Positions 6,419-16,247 of a stretch of DNA of 64,000 nucleotides are shown here, in pieces. The stretch lies in contig NZ_BMAY01000001.1 in the NCBI RefSeq assembly GCF_018327645.1, positions 1 through 64,000 of the forward strand, read 5' to 3'. Source of the stretch: Lactobacillus corticis. GTDB lineage: Bacteria > Bacillota > Bacilli > Lactobacillales > Lactobacillaceae. Under the pieces are notes generated by a model. It did not search any database and was not told the origin of the DNA. It was given only the letters and a program-made list of their open reading frames with translations. Numbering within the stretch: the first letter of the stretch is position 1; each line of letters starts with the position of its first letter. Both the position numbers and the translations under genes were made by a program.

Positions 6419-7714
6419 ATGAAATTAAAAAAGTATTTCACCAGTCGTGGGCCAATAATTGGAACTCTGTTGGCAATTATTTTTGGTATCCTCGTATTTC
6501 TAATTTATTTTGAAGGCTACAGTGGGATGCCCACCAAAATCGATCGACTGCCGGTAACCATTGTCAATGAAGATAAACAGGCAAAGAGCCTAAATAAGCA
6601 GCTGAAGACGGCTTTAAAGAAGGAATTCAAGCACGTCAAAACCACAACCAACCTAGCTAGTGCCAAAAGTGAACTCAATGGTCGGCAGACTTATTTGATC
6701 ATTGACATCCCCAAAAATTTCACTAAAAAAGTCAGTCAAAACAAATCTACTGAATTGAATTTTTACATTAACAATTCCAACCAAAGCTCGGTTGTCTCGG
6801 GCATGAAACAGGTTGCGCTCACCATCGGCAATTCTGTATCGCAAAAGATTATCATCAAAAAAGGTCAGGCAATTTTGGCAACTTCAGCAAGCCAAAAACT
6901 AAAGAAGCAGTTGGCTAGTGCCAAAGCTAAGCTTGCCAAAGAAGTTGCCACCCTCGCCCAAACTTCGCCAACTGCCGCCAAAGCAGCCAAAGAAAGCGGC
7001 AGCAAAAAAATAGCCGCAGCTAAACAAAGTGGCGAAAAACAAATAAAGCAGCAAGTTGCCAAAGCCTACCAGAACATGGACGAGAGCGTCAAAGTAAAAA
7101 TCCACAACGTCAATCATGTTCACCAAGGCATTAATTATGCAATGGCACCATTTTTTGCCAATTTAGCCTTATACCTAGGTACAGTTTTAGGCGCCATGGT
7201 AATGTACGGCACTTTTGCTAAATTTGCCAAGGAAGACGGCCGGATGATGGCATTTGGCAGCATGCAGTTGGTTTTTGTCTGCGTCTCAATCATCGCCAGC
7301 CTTATCGATGCTTGGGCAGTTAAAGCCCTTGTCGGCGTTGATTTGAACTTTAGCAAATTATGGTTGAATTTCGCCATGGTTCTCTTCAGCGGCTACGAGT
7401 TGAACTCGCTAGTCATGTACCTGATCGGGCAAATCGGTACCAGTCTCAACATTTTCCTGACAATGGTGCAGGTGGTTTCGGGCGCCGGGATGCTGCCGGT
7501 TATCACCATGAATTCATTTTTCCAAACTATTCACTATATCTCTCCCCTATATTACGCAACCCAGATCAACTTCAACTTAATGTACGGCGGCAGCGGCACC
7601 AATGCCCTCTTCCTGCAATATGCCGGTTTAATTCTGGCACTTATTGTTATAAACTCTTTAATAGTAAGCTTACAAAAGCACCAACGTTTGTTAGATCTAA
7701 GCAAGCTCAGTTAA
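6419..7714 (+). CDS. YhgE/Pip-like membrane protein (ABC-2 type)
   Basis: This 431-aa protein has one N-terminal membrane segment (about residues 14-36) and a periplasm-facing domain with the VTIVNEDKQAK motif found in YhgE/Pip proteins. An Ala/Lys/Gln-rich helical stretch follows (about 155-220), then about five C-terminal membrane segments. The family relates to ABC-2 permeases and the phage infection protein of lactococci; it usually has 700-900 aa, so this is a short version with a reduced extracellular region. Start at 6419 is set by AAAGGAGG six bases upstream. Possible roles are export of lipids or toxic compounds, or secretion. The downstream gene is a TetR repressor, and the promoter carries a matching palindrome. 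Confidence 0.8.
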   Translation: MKLKKYFTSRGPIIGTLLAIIFGILVFLIYFEGYSGMPTKIDRLPVTIVNEDKQAKSLNKQLKTALKKEFKHVKTTTNLASAKSELNGRQTYLIIDIPKNFTKKVSQNKSTELNFYINNSNQSSVVSGMKQVALTIGNSVSQKIIIKKGQAILATSASQKLKKQLASAKAKLAKEVATLAQTSPTAAKAAKESGSKKIAAAKQSGEKQIKQQVAKAYQNMDESVKVKIHNVNHVHQGINYAMAPFFANLALYLGTVLGAMVMYGTFAKFAKEDGRMMAFGSMQLVFVCVSIIASLIDAWAVKALVGVDLNFSKLWLNFAMVLFSGYELNSLVMYLIGQIGTSLNIFLTMVQVVSGAGMLPVITMNSFFQTIHYISPLYYATQINFNLMYGGSGTNALFLQYAGLILALIVINSLIVSLQKHQRLLDLSKLS

Positions 7715-7727
7715 GGAGTGAGGGCAT

Positions 7728-8315
7728 ATCGTCAAGACTGCAACTAATAAAAAAATACTCAATGCTTTTGAGCAGATTATCATTATTGATGGCTATGCCG
7801 GGGCAACCACCAAACGGATTGCCCAAGCAGCCGGAATCAACGAAAGTACCCTATTTCGTCACTATCCATCTAAGTCAGCCTTGCTGGATGCTTTATTGAA
7901 AAGCAATCAAGCTGATATTGAAAAAGCCGTCGCTGACTTCACCCCCAGCGGAAAACCAGTGGACGATTTGCTAACGGCCGCAAGGCAATATTTTGCATAT
8001 GTTGAAAATCATAAAGCGGTCTTTTTACTAGGACTCCGCGATCCTGCTGCCTATCGAGCAGCACAAGAGGAGTATGCTCCCGCAGCAGAATTATTCAATC
8101 AATTATTGTATAAAAAGGTGCTCCAGGAGTATGCGATCAGGGATGAAACCAAAGTAAAGCTTAAGCTGCAGAATTTCTTCACTGTGTTGTATGGACGCGA
8201 AGCACTGAAGTTCAATTTTCCCCAATCGACCGACTTAAGCAAAAGCGATACCCAATTTATCAACGAAAATATGCGGCTATTAGCTGAAGAAGTTTTTGCA
8301 GATATGAATGGGTAA
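7728..8315 (+). CDS. TetR-family repressor with ATC at the start position
   Basis: Reading from 7728 gives 195 aa with a clean TetR helix-turn-helix (TTKRIAQAAGINESTLFRHY, about residues 26-45) followed by YPSKSALLDALL. AAGGAG lies 9 nt before codon 7728, but this codon is ATC. The frame is closed by TGA just upstream, and no ATG, GTG or TTG occurs in frame before the helix-turn-helix; the first TTG (7881) would delete it. Either ATC is used as a very weak start or an ATG has mutated and the repressor is nearly lost. It is 13 nt behind the YhgE-like gene and probably controls it through the palindrome at 6348. Confidence 0.8.
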   Translation: MVKTATNKKILNAFEQIIIIDGYAGATTKRIAQAAGINESTLFRHYPSKSALLDALLKSNQADIEKAVADFTPSGKPVDDLLTAARQYFAYVENHKAVFLLGLRDPAAYRAAQEEYAPAAELFNQLLYKKVLQEYAIRDETKVKLKLQNFFTVLYGREALKFNFPQSTDLSKSDTQFINENMRLLAEEVFADMNG

Positions 8316-8371
8316 AAAATTGTTTTAGCAGAAATTGACCCATTAACAATTTTTGACTATTAAATAAACAG

Positions 8372-8421
8372 AAAATCCTACTATTTCCTGGTTTTAATAC
8401 CAAGATTTAGTAGGATTTTTG
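8372..8421 (+). terminator. Terminator behind tetR, similar to one at 26.9 kb
   Basis: AAAATCCTACTA (8372-8383) pairs with TAGTAGGATTTT (8408-8419) and is followed by T. The loop and right arm (AATACCAAGATTTA.TAGGATTTT) closely resemble the hairpin at 26927-26976, so this is a repeated terminator element. Confidence 0.8.
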
Positions 8422-8486
8422 TTTTGCGCCAAAGTCAGCTTTTCTATCAGGCCCCTTTGCCAATGAATGCTGCAATTACAAACATG

Positions 8487-9551
8487 AGCTCCCCTCCACT
8501 CACGTGGAGAACATTTGTCGCACCCTGCAGGAGGTACGTGGATTGAAAGAATCACCTCCGCTCACGCGGAGAACACAAGTCCCAAATATGACGGCGCGTG
8601 GTGGCTGAAGGATCACCTCCGCTTGCGCGGAGAACACCGCGCGGCCGCCCGGAGGCGTTTTCTATACGCGGGATCACCTCCGCATACGCGGAGAACACCA
8701 GCTCACGGTGCCAAAAAACGCTCGAAGCAAAGGATCACCTCCGCTTACGCGGAGAACACTTCAACTCCTTCAGCGACTTTAAGTCGTCCCAGGGATCACC
8801 TCCGCATACGCGGAGAACACCTTTTAGTAAGTAGTCACGGCCGCTTTTGTCGGGGATCACCTCCGCATACGCGGAGAACACTTTTCGGGTATATCAACCA
8901 AAGAATTACCGGTAGGATCACCTCCGCTTACGCGGAGAACACTCTTAGTTGAGTCAAGCACTAAGTCACGCGTAAGGATCACTTCCGCTTACGCGGAGAA
9001 CACTTAATTGGTAAAACATTAACCATTTTGTGACTGGGATCACCTCCGCATACGCGGAGAACACTTTTGCATACTAATCACGTCAATTTTTTTCTGGGAT
9101 CACCTCCGCATACGCGGAGAACACTTTTGCATACTAATCACGTCAATTTTTTTTCTGGGATCACCTCCGCATACGCGGAGAACACTTATCCACTTTGAGC
9201 TTGGAAGCATCTGGACTAGGATCACCTCCGCTCACGCGGAGAACACTCAAATATTGTTTGCAAAACGTTGGCTGGTCAAGGATCACCTCCGCATACGCGG
9301 AGAACACAGCTTCCGTTGAGGGTCACGATGATTTGACTGGGGATCACCTCCGCATACGCGGAGAACACCTGGCAACGCTGCCAAGACCTTGCTTAAGATC
9401 GGGATCACCTCCGCATACGCGGAGAACACCGATTTGACTACATGACTACACCTTTTCCAACAGGATCACCTCCGCATACGCGGAGAACACATAGTGCACG
9501 ATTAGCTCGAAAGCTATGCTTAGGGATCACCTCCGCATACGCGGAGAACAC
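8487..9551 (-). CRISPR. Type I-E CRISPR array, 18 repeats and 17 spacers
   Basis: 28-bp repeats (crRNA sense GTGTTCTCCGCG…GGAGGTGATCC, a CTCCGCG/CGCGGAG stem) recur with a 61-bp period and mostly 33-bp spacers. Starts: 8487, 8549, 8610, 8671, 8732, 8793, 8854, 8915, 8976, 9037, 9097, 9158, 9219, 9280, 9341, 9402, 9463, 9524. The leader is on the right, between the array and cas2, so the oldest spacers are on the left. The repeat at 8487 is strongly degenerate, as trailer repeats often are, and variants (CTCACG, CTTGCG, CTTACG for CATACG) cluster on the left. Spacers 9065-9096 and 9125-9157 are the same sequence apart from one T in a T-run. Confidence 0.97.
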
Positions 9552-9666
9552 ACTAAAAGATCCCTTTATAATCAAGCTTCCTCAGGACGCCAAAGCAATA
9601 ATTCCATTACTTTTGATTTTACGCTAGATTTTAAACCTTTACTAGTCGAATATTCCACAAAAAACA
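9552..9666 (-). promoter_or_regulatory. Leader and promoter of the type I-E array
   Basis: The 115-bp gap between cas2 and the first repeat is the leader. On the minus strand TTGGCG (9588-9593), 17 bp, TATAAA (9565-9570) gives a start point near 9557, a few bases before the first repeat. Confidence 0.75.
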
Positions 9667-10539
9667 CTATATTCGAAGATACCCCATATCTATCATTTTT
9701 TCAGCTAGTGCCATTGTTGCCCGGGCATCAGACAATGCATTATGGGGTTGTTGGTTTTCAATTCCATAATTCTGAAGAACTGTTTCTAAATGATAATTAG
9801 CTAAAAATATATCTTTCTTTTTTATTATTGGTAGCAAATCAATAAATCTATTTTTTAGCGCATCCCTGCCTGTTTTATGAAATGCATCATCTAAAAAATT
9901 ACTGTCAAAAGCAATATTATAACCAACCAACGGTTCCTCACCAACAAAAGTTGCAAACTCTTCCAAAACGGTGTCCAGGTTTTCACCTTTCTCTTGCAGC
10001 ACCGAATTGCTTATGCCTGTTAATTTCACAATCTTGTCTGGAATACTTGTCTGAATTTTGATCAACTTATAGAATGTATCCCGTTTTTCAGATTTAACCG
10101 CACCAATTGAAATAATATCTGAATTAGCAGGATATAGCCCTGTCGTTTCTAGATCAATTGAAACAAAGTTTGCTCTTTTTTTGCCCGTTACAGCTAAATG
10201 GGTGAATTTCCTAGCTTTTTGTCTTTTGGCTGCCAAACTAAAACCATAAGGAACTGCCAAATTCTCACTTTGAATTGACATCATCAAAGGAATTCCGTCA
10301 AAATCCACAACTTTATGATCTTTTCTAGTAGTTTTGAAATCATACCCTATTTCATTCCTGGCATTCCAGACTATTGTCGCTTCGCCATTTCCAATATTTT
10401 CTAGAATTCTTGACCACAAAAGTTCTCTGATTTTAACATTCACATTGCCAACGTAAACACCGGTTTGAATCTCTTGGCACCATTTAGTTAAATCTCCTCG
10501 CAAAGATGTAGGCACTTTGCTTAAAGTAATTACTATCAT
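9667..10539 (-). CDS. cas2: Cas2 fused to a DEDDh (DnaQ-like) exonuclease
   Basis: In this 290-aa protein residues 1 to about 95 are Cas2 of the type I-E kind (MIVITLSKVPTSLRGDLTKW, then VYVGNVNVKIRELLW). Residues about 115-290 are a DnaQ exonuclease with all catalytic positions visible: DLETTG (Asp, Glu), NIAFDSNFL (Asp) and HNALSDA (His, Asp). Cas1-Cas2 integrates new spacers; in known Cas2-DnaQ fusions the exonuclease trims prespacer 3' ends, replacing stand-alone DnaQ/ExoT. It is the last gene of the leftward cas operon and borders the leader. Its start lies 6 nt from the cas1 stop. Confidence 0.96.
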   Translation of the reverse strand: MIVITLSKVPTSLRGDLTKWCQEIQTGVYVGNVNVKIRELLWSRILENIGNGEATIVWNARNEIGYDFKTTRKDHKVVDFDGIPLMMSIQSENLAVPYGFSLAAKRQKARKFTHLAVTGKKRANFVSIDLETTGLYPANSDIISIGAVKSEKRDTFYKLIKIQTSIPDKIVKLTGISNSVLQEKGENLDTVLEEFATFVGEEPLVGYNIAFDSNFLDDAFHKTGRDALKNRFIDLLPIIKKKDIFLANYHLETVLQNYGIENQQPHNALSDARATMALAEKMIDMGYLRI

Positions 10540-10545
10540 GATCCT

Positions 10546-12113
<1,568 letters not shown>

Positions 12114-12126
12114 TGTGCCACCTACC

Positions 12127-12825
12127 TTATAATGCAGACATAATATCATGATTTGAACTATTCTGTGGAACTGGCAAGCTAACGACAGTTTTGGCGATTG
12201 CTCGGTATCCATGCTGCCGATTCCGTTGATCGAAACTAATTGCCGCATCTTTCATAAATTCAGGTTTTACCCCTGGTAAAAGACTGGCATCGGCAATGAT
12301 CCTTGCTCGATAGGTGTCAGAAGTTTGTTTCTTAATATACCAGTTCGCAGCTTGCCATGGACTATCTTTCAAAACGGTCAGCGGATCCAAATTATCATAG
12401 GCTTTAATTCGTAACACACCAGCTGGCGGATCAGAGCGTCTGCCTAAAAATAAAGCATATGCTGGATGCAGCAAAGCAAAATTAATGTTATCAATTAATT
12501 CTGAATCTTCGCTTCCCAAAGCTACAAGATAAACGGCATCTTGCACATAATCTCGATAAGACAGTTTTTTCGTACCCTTTGATTGATCGTATTCAACGAT
12601 CTGAAAGTCGGTCATTGTTGATCCCAATTGGTCAACTCGAACAGCAAATTTTAACTGGTTCAGTGCTTCGATTCGCTTATCATCACGATCATATCCCAAA
12701 GCAGCTGCTACCATGCCAATAACGCTGCTTTTAGAAGGGTAAGGCCAGCTGGTTCTGCGATTAAAACTAGCTTCATTCCCAAATGACTGCAAAGGTGCAG
12801 TCAATTTAATCGTGATCGTTTTCAT
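12127..12825 (-). CDS. cas5e: Cas5e, Cascade subunit
   Basis: A 232-aa Cas5 of the CasD type with the typical N-terminus (APLQSFGNEASFNRRTSWPYPSKSSV, shown here as separate parts APLQSFG and RTSWPYPSKS), followed by VIGMVAAALGYDRDD. It caps the 5' handle of crRNA. Its start lies inside the end of cas7e (20-nt overlap) with GAGGAGACC as ribosome site, so the two are translationally coupled. Confidence 0.95.
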   Translation of the reverse strand: MKTITIKLTAPLQSFGNEASFNRRTSWPYPSKSSVIGMVAAALGYDRDDKRIEALNQLKFAVRVDQLGSTMTDFQIVEYDQSKGTKKLSYRDYVQDAVYLVALGSEDSELIDNINFALLHPAYALFLGRRSDPPAGVLRIKAYDNLDPLTVLKDSPWQAANWYIKKQTSDTYRARIIADASLLPGVKPEFMKDAAISFDQRNRQHGYRAIAKTVVSLPVPQNSSNHDIMSAL

Positions 12826-13924
12826 TGTTTAAGGTCTCCTCTACGGCACCGGCAGTTTGGTTGATCAAATCTGTCAGGTTTTCTGCAAGATCGCTCATCT
12901 TACTATCCTTAGTGGTTAAAACTACTGTCTTGACTGGCTGATCAACAAATTTCATTGTTTCGTTGTATTCGTTCTCTAATTTTTCAATCGATTCAGCAAC
13001 ATAACCATTCTTTCCCTTTACCGGATCTTCGAATGCAGATACTAAGTTTACAGGCGTATCAGTTCTGATCGTTGCCATCACATATTGTGGAACTGTCTTG
13101 TTTGCAAAAGTGTTTTGCTTACCATCAGGCATGCTCAGTACGAATTCTTTGATAAACAGCTTCAAGCCTTCGATAGTTAAATCCTTACCCACGTTCTTTT
13201 GCAAATCGTGCAGATTAATGTTTGCATACCGATAGAGAGTCGATGAATTATATTCGATTGTCCCAATCATTGCTGAGCCAGCTTCATCATCATTTTGGCA
13301 ATCATCAAGTCCAGTAAAGTAGTCATATTCAGGAGTGATGGCATTAGTAGAAATTGCGTGCGCTACTTGAGCTGAAGCATCAACATTGAGGCTTGGGTCA
13401 TCGGCAACCATCCGACCAAACAAAGCTAAATCTAATGATTGATCGCTATTTAATACGGCTTTCAATCTATTCTTTACTTCCTTGGCTTTCTTTTTATCAT
13501 CTTTTTCAGCTAAGTCTTCTTCATGTTCCAAAGCGTATTGAGCCAGTTTAACTAATTGCCCCTTGCTTACAAAAAGCAAAGCTTTAGTCTCATTAGTCTT
13601 ACTGTCTAACTTAATTCCAGCGGTGGTAAATATCTCAATTGACTTTTCCAAAGCAGCATCATCAGCTAAACTTGAATCTGCTTTTTGGATTTCTTTAGCT
13701 AAAAGTTCAACTGCTCTTTTTGTTCTATATGCGTCCAGCCAGTCAGCACCATCACTTTCATGCTTAAAACCTTGACGAATTGCACGTTTCCAGCTTTGAG
13801 ATGAAACTCGTGAGCGAACTTTGCCACCATAAATAGCTGTTTTTGGTGAACCAGCGTCATCACGGTTAATGTTAGATGATGGGACAGTTTGTAGTACGTG
13901 TAAATCTAAGTAAACATTCTTCAT
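12806..13924 (-). CDS. cas7e: Cas7e (Cse4/CasC), Cascade backbone
   Basis: A 372-aa Cas7 that forms the helical backbone along crRNA. It begins with LDLHVLQTVPSSNINRDD and contains RSRVSSQSWKRAIR, both typical of CasC. Length is normal for the family (about 340-380 aa). It lies 15 nt behind cse2 and overlaps cas5e by 20 nt. No internal damage. Confidence 0.96.
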   Translation of the reverse strand: MKNVYLDLHVLQTVPSSNINRDDAGSPKTAIYGGKVRSRVSSQSWKRAIRQGFKHESDGADWLDAYRTKRAVELLAKEIQKADSSLADDAALEKSIEIFTTAGIKLDSKTNETKALLFVSKGQLVKLAQYALEHEEDLAEKDDKKKAKEVKNRLKAVLNSDQSLDLALFGRMVADDPSLNVDASAQVAHAISTNAITPEYDYFTGLDDCQNDDEAGSAMIGTIEYNSSTLYRYANINLHDLQKNVGKDLTIEGLKLFIKEFVLSMPDGKQNTFANKTVPQYVMATIRTDTPVNLVSAFEDPVKGKNGYVAESIEKLENEYNETMKFVDQPVKTVVLTTKDSKMSDLAENLTDLINQTAGAVEETLNNENDHD

Positions 13925-13939
13925 TGTTCAATTCCTCCA

Positions 13940-14533
13940 TTACTTGTTAGTTTCTTCTTTGGTTTCAACTTTCATTGAAAAGTATTGTTCGCCCCACTTT
14001 AGGCAAACTTGCCGGCTGGCAGCAGGACTAGTTTGATAATAGACGATATCTCTAGCAAAACGAGCAAAATTTATCGGTGGCAGACCAGCTGCTTTTCGAT
14101 TGCTTTTAAGGATGCTAATTAAATGAATAACATCATTAATCACGCTATTAACTTGCATCTTTGACAATGTAGCCTGGACCCGCCGATCCAAGGCAACGCG
14201 TAATTTTTCATCTTTCCGCAGCTGACCAAGTGCTTGAAAAATTTCAAGACTGTCATCGCCAGTAGAAAAAACAAAATTATCAATTCCTTGCTGATAAATT
14301 GCATATCCTCTTAGGGCAGCAAAAACTGCAATTTCGCTATAAGTCGGCTTACCATTACTACTAAGTTGATCTGCATCCAATTCATCAAATAACAGCGGCC
14401 AGACAGTACTCATCTTATGATCATCAATTGAGCTAGCGTAGCGCAATGCTGCTAGCGATGCCTTATCACGATTACCGTCATTATTTAGCTTGTTAATAAT
14501 TCTTGAGGTTACGCTCCCAATATTTGAACTCAT
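13940..14533 (-). CDS. cse2: Cse2 (Cas11), Cascade small subunit
   Basis: A 197-aa mainly helical protein in the position and size of Cse2/CasB. The segment DKASLAALRYASSIDD and the C-terminal INFARFARDIVYY fit the family. It bridges Cas7 subunits and stabilises the non-target strand. It sits between cse1 and cas7e with 15-16 nt gaps. Confidence 0.92.
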   Translation of the reverse strand: MSSNIGSVTSRIINKLNNDGNRDKASLAALRYASSIDDHKMSTVWPLLFDELDADQLSSNGKPTYSEIAVFAALRGYAIYQQGIDNFVFSTGDDSLEIFQALGQLRKDEKLRVALDRRVQATLSKMQVNSVINDVIHLISILKSNRKAAGLPPINFARFARDIVYYQTSPAASRQVCLKWGEQYFSMKVETKEETNK

Positions 14534-14549
14534 AAAATCAACTCCTCCC

Positions 14550-16247
14550 TTAATTTGTTTTATACAGCTTGTTTAAGCCAATTCTGAAGCTTCTCTGAAC
14601 AGTAAAAATATTTTGAATCTGATCATCGCCGGCCTTACCTTTGATGTCACTTGGTGTGGCAGTTGCCATCAAATCATCCCCAGCCTGCAAAACGATCTGC
14701 TTTAATTCATCCTTCCACTTTTTAATTTCAGGATCACGTTCTTCATCATTAGTCAGGCCTGACAACCAAGCTTCAAAAGGTTCATTCAGCCTTTCATACA
14801 AAGTCCCTGCCCAGTGGCTGGCGAATTCGGATGATGTATCAATTCCTCGAAGTTCAGCAATTCGACGAGCAAATCCCCAATAAATTGAGCCTGCTTTTTG
14901 AGTAAATTCAACAACATCCTCAATTCTTCCTGGCCAATAAGAAGCAGCTTCTGGGTCCTCATCAAAGATAACCCCTGCTCTGATTTCCATGTTGTCATAG
15001 AATTCGGCTGCCGGGCTTTGAGAAGTGGCGTTACCATCGCTAATCAGGCCAGCCGCCGTCAAATGAACCATATAGTCAAGCGGCAGCACTCCATGCGCCT
15101 TCAACTTGCGGAGCCAGGTAACAATACCAGGTTCATATTCCGCCCCATCACTGTTGACTTTGACGTAAGAACCAAAATTACGCCACATTGCTTTAGGATC
15201 TGCTTTTATCCAGCGCATTGCCGGTCTGATTTCTGGCTTTTTCTTGGTTCCAGCTATTTTCCAGGTAGTCATCGGTTCAATAAACGCTTCAATATTTTCC
15301 ACCTTAGTCAGTCCTGCAGTGAAAATTACTGGCTTGCCATCCTGCCATTTAATGTGTAAAACCCGTGCCCAAAGCGTGTATAGCTCGGCTAGATTATCTG
15401 GCTGGACAGCTTTCATTCGCTTAACAATATATTCCTTTATATTGTCATACTCCCAAAATGGGTGCTGAACCCGGTATTCATCTTCACTGTTTGGCGTAAG
15501 CAAAGAAAGATTTAGCAATAGCGTTTCAAATAAATTTTTGCCTTCTGCGAAAACGGTATTCAGTCGGTATAACCAGCCTGGTTCAATAGAAAATTTACCT
15601 TTGGCATTTACTTTGGTCTTATCAGAAGTACCGGCGTAATTCTGGTAAGTAATGATCCATCTAGCCAACTCATCTAAACTAATATCATCTTTATATTCAC
15701 CTGCTTTGGGTGAAAAGACGTCTGGTGTATGGGCACTTTCGGAAATCCTCCGATTTATTTGCCGAATTCCCACTGTTCCCTTGCCACTAGCTACACTATT
15801 TTTGGCTGGCACCAGACTGTCATAAATTGTTTCAGATACTTGCCAAAATGGTTCTTCCTGACTCAACAGGTCAAATTTATTTTCGTATTTGCTTAAATAA
15901 TCAAACAAAATTGGCGAAAATCCATTTTGTTTTTTCAAATTTTTCCAGGTATTAAGTAGGTTGTTTTCATCATACTCATCCTGATCAACATCTTGGACCC
16001 GCATTTGATTATCAAGTTCAAGCCAGTCATAAGCTTCTCCACTAGCATCATAGCGAGAATAAACCGTAAGAAGCAGACTCAGCAAAAAGCGTAACACTGC
16101 TACATCTTGCGCTTTCATTTCTCCAGCAAGTTGAAGATATTCACTGGAATTTTCAAAAAGCTCTTTTAATGAAACTTTTTGAGTTTGATATTCCCGATTC
16201 AGGACTTGAATCCAAGGTTGAGTCACTAGATTGAAAGTTTCATCCAT
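14550..16247 (-). CDS. cse1: Cse1 (Cas8e), Cascade large subunit
   Basis: A 565-aa protein with the Cse1 opening FNLVTQPWIQVLN and the later FDYLSKYENKFDLLSQEEPFWQV and GKGTVGIRQINRR segments, typical of CasA. It recognises the PAM and recruits Cas3. I place the start at 16247 (MDETFNLV), directly after AAGGAGGAAGAAG; a start six codons upstream lacks such a site. The first 8 nt overlap the end of cas3. Confidence 0.94.
   Translation of the reverse strand: MDETFNLVTQPWIQVLNREYQTQKVSLKELFENSSEYLQLAGEMKAQDVAVLRFLLSLLLTVYSRYDASGEAYDWLELDNQMRVQDVDQDEYDENNLLNTWKNLKKQNGFSPILFDYLSKYENKFDLLSQEEPFWQVSETIYDSLVPAKNSVASGKGTVGIRQINRRISESAHTPDVFSPKAGEYKDDISLDELARWIITYQNYAGTSDKTKVNAKGKFSIEPGWLYRLNTVFAEGKNLFETLLLNLSLLTPNSEDEYRVQHPFWEYDNIKEYIVKRMKAVQPDNLAELYTLWARVLHIKWQDGKPVIFTAGLTKVENIEAFIEPMTTWKIAGTKKKPEIRPAMRWIKADPKAMWRNFGSYVKVNSDGAEYEPGIVTWLRKLKAHGVLPLDYMVHLTAAGLISDGNATSQSPAAEFYDNMEIRAGVIFDEDPEAASYWPGRIEDVVEFTQKAGSIYWGFARRIAELRGIDTSSEFASHWAGTLYERLNEPFEAWLSGLTNDEERDPEIKKWKDELKQIVLQAGDDLMATATPSDIKGKAGDDQIQNIFTVQRSFRIGLNKLYKTN

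Noticed and set aside
7360-7899. 179-aa plus-strand frame spanning the end of the YhgE-like gene and the start of tetR
   Set aside because: It is in another frame of two well-supported proteins; the N-terminal half of TetR explains the same bases.
8515-9627. Open frames with repeated RITSAYAENT / GSPPHTRRTP peptides
   Set aside because: They are translations of the type I-E repeats and spacers, not genes.
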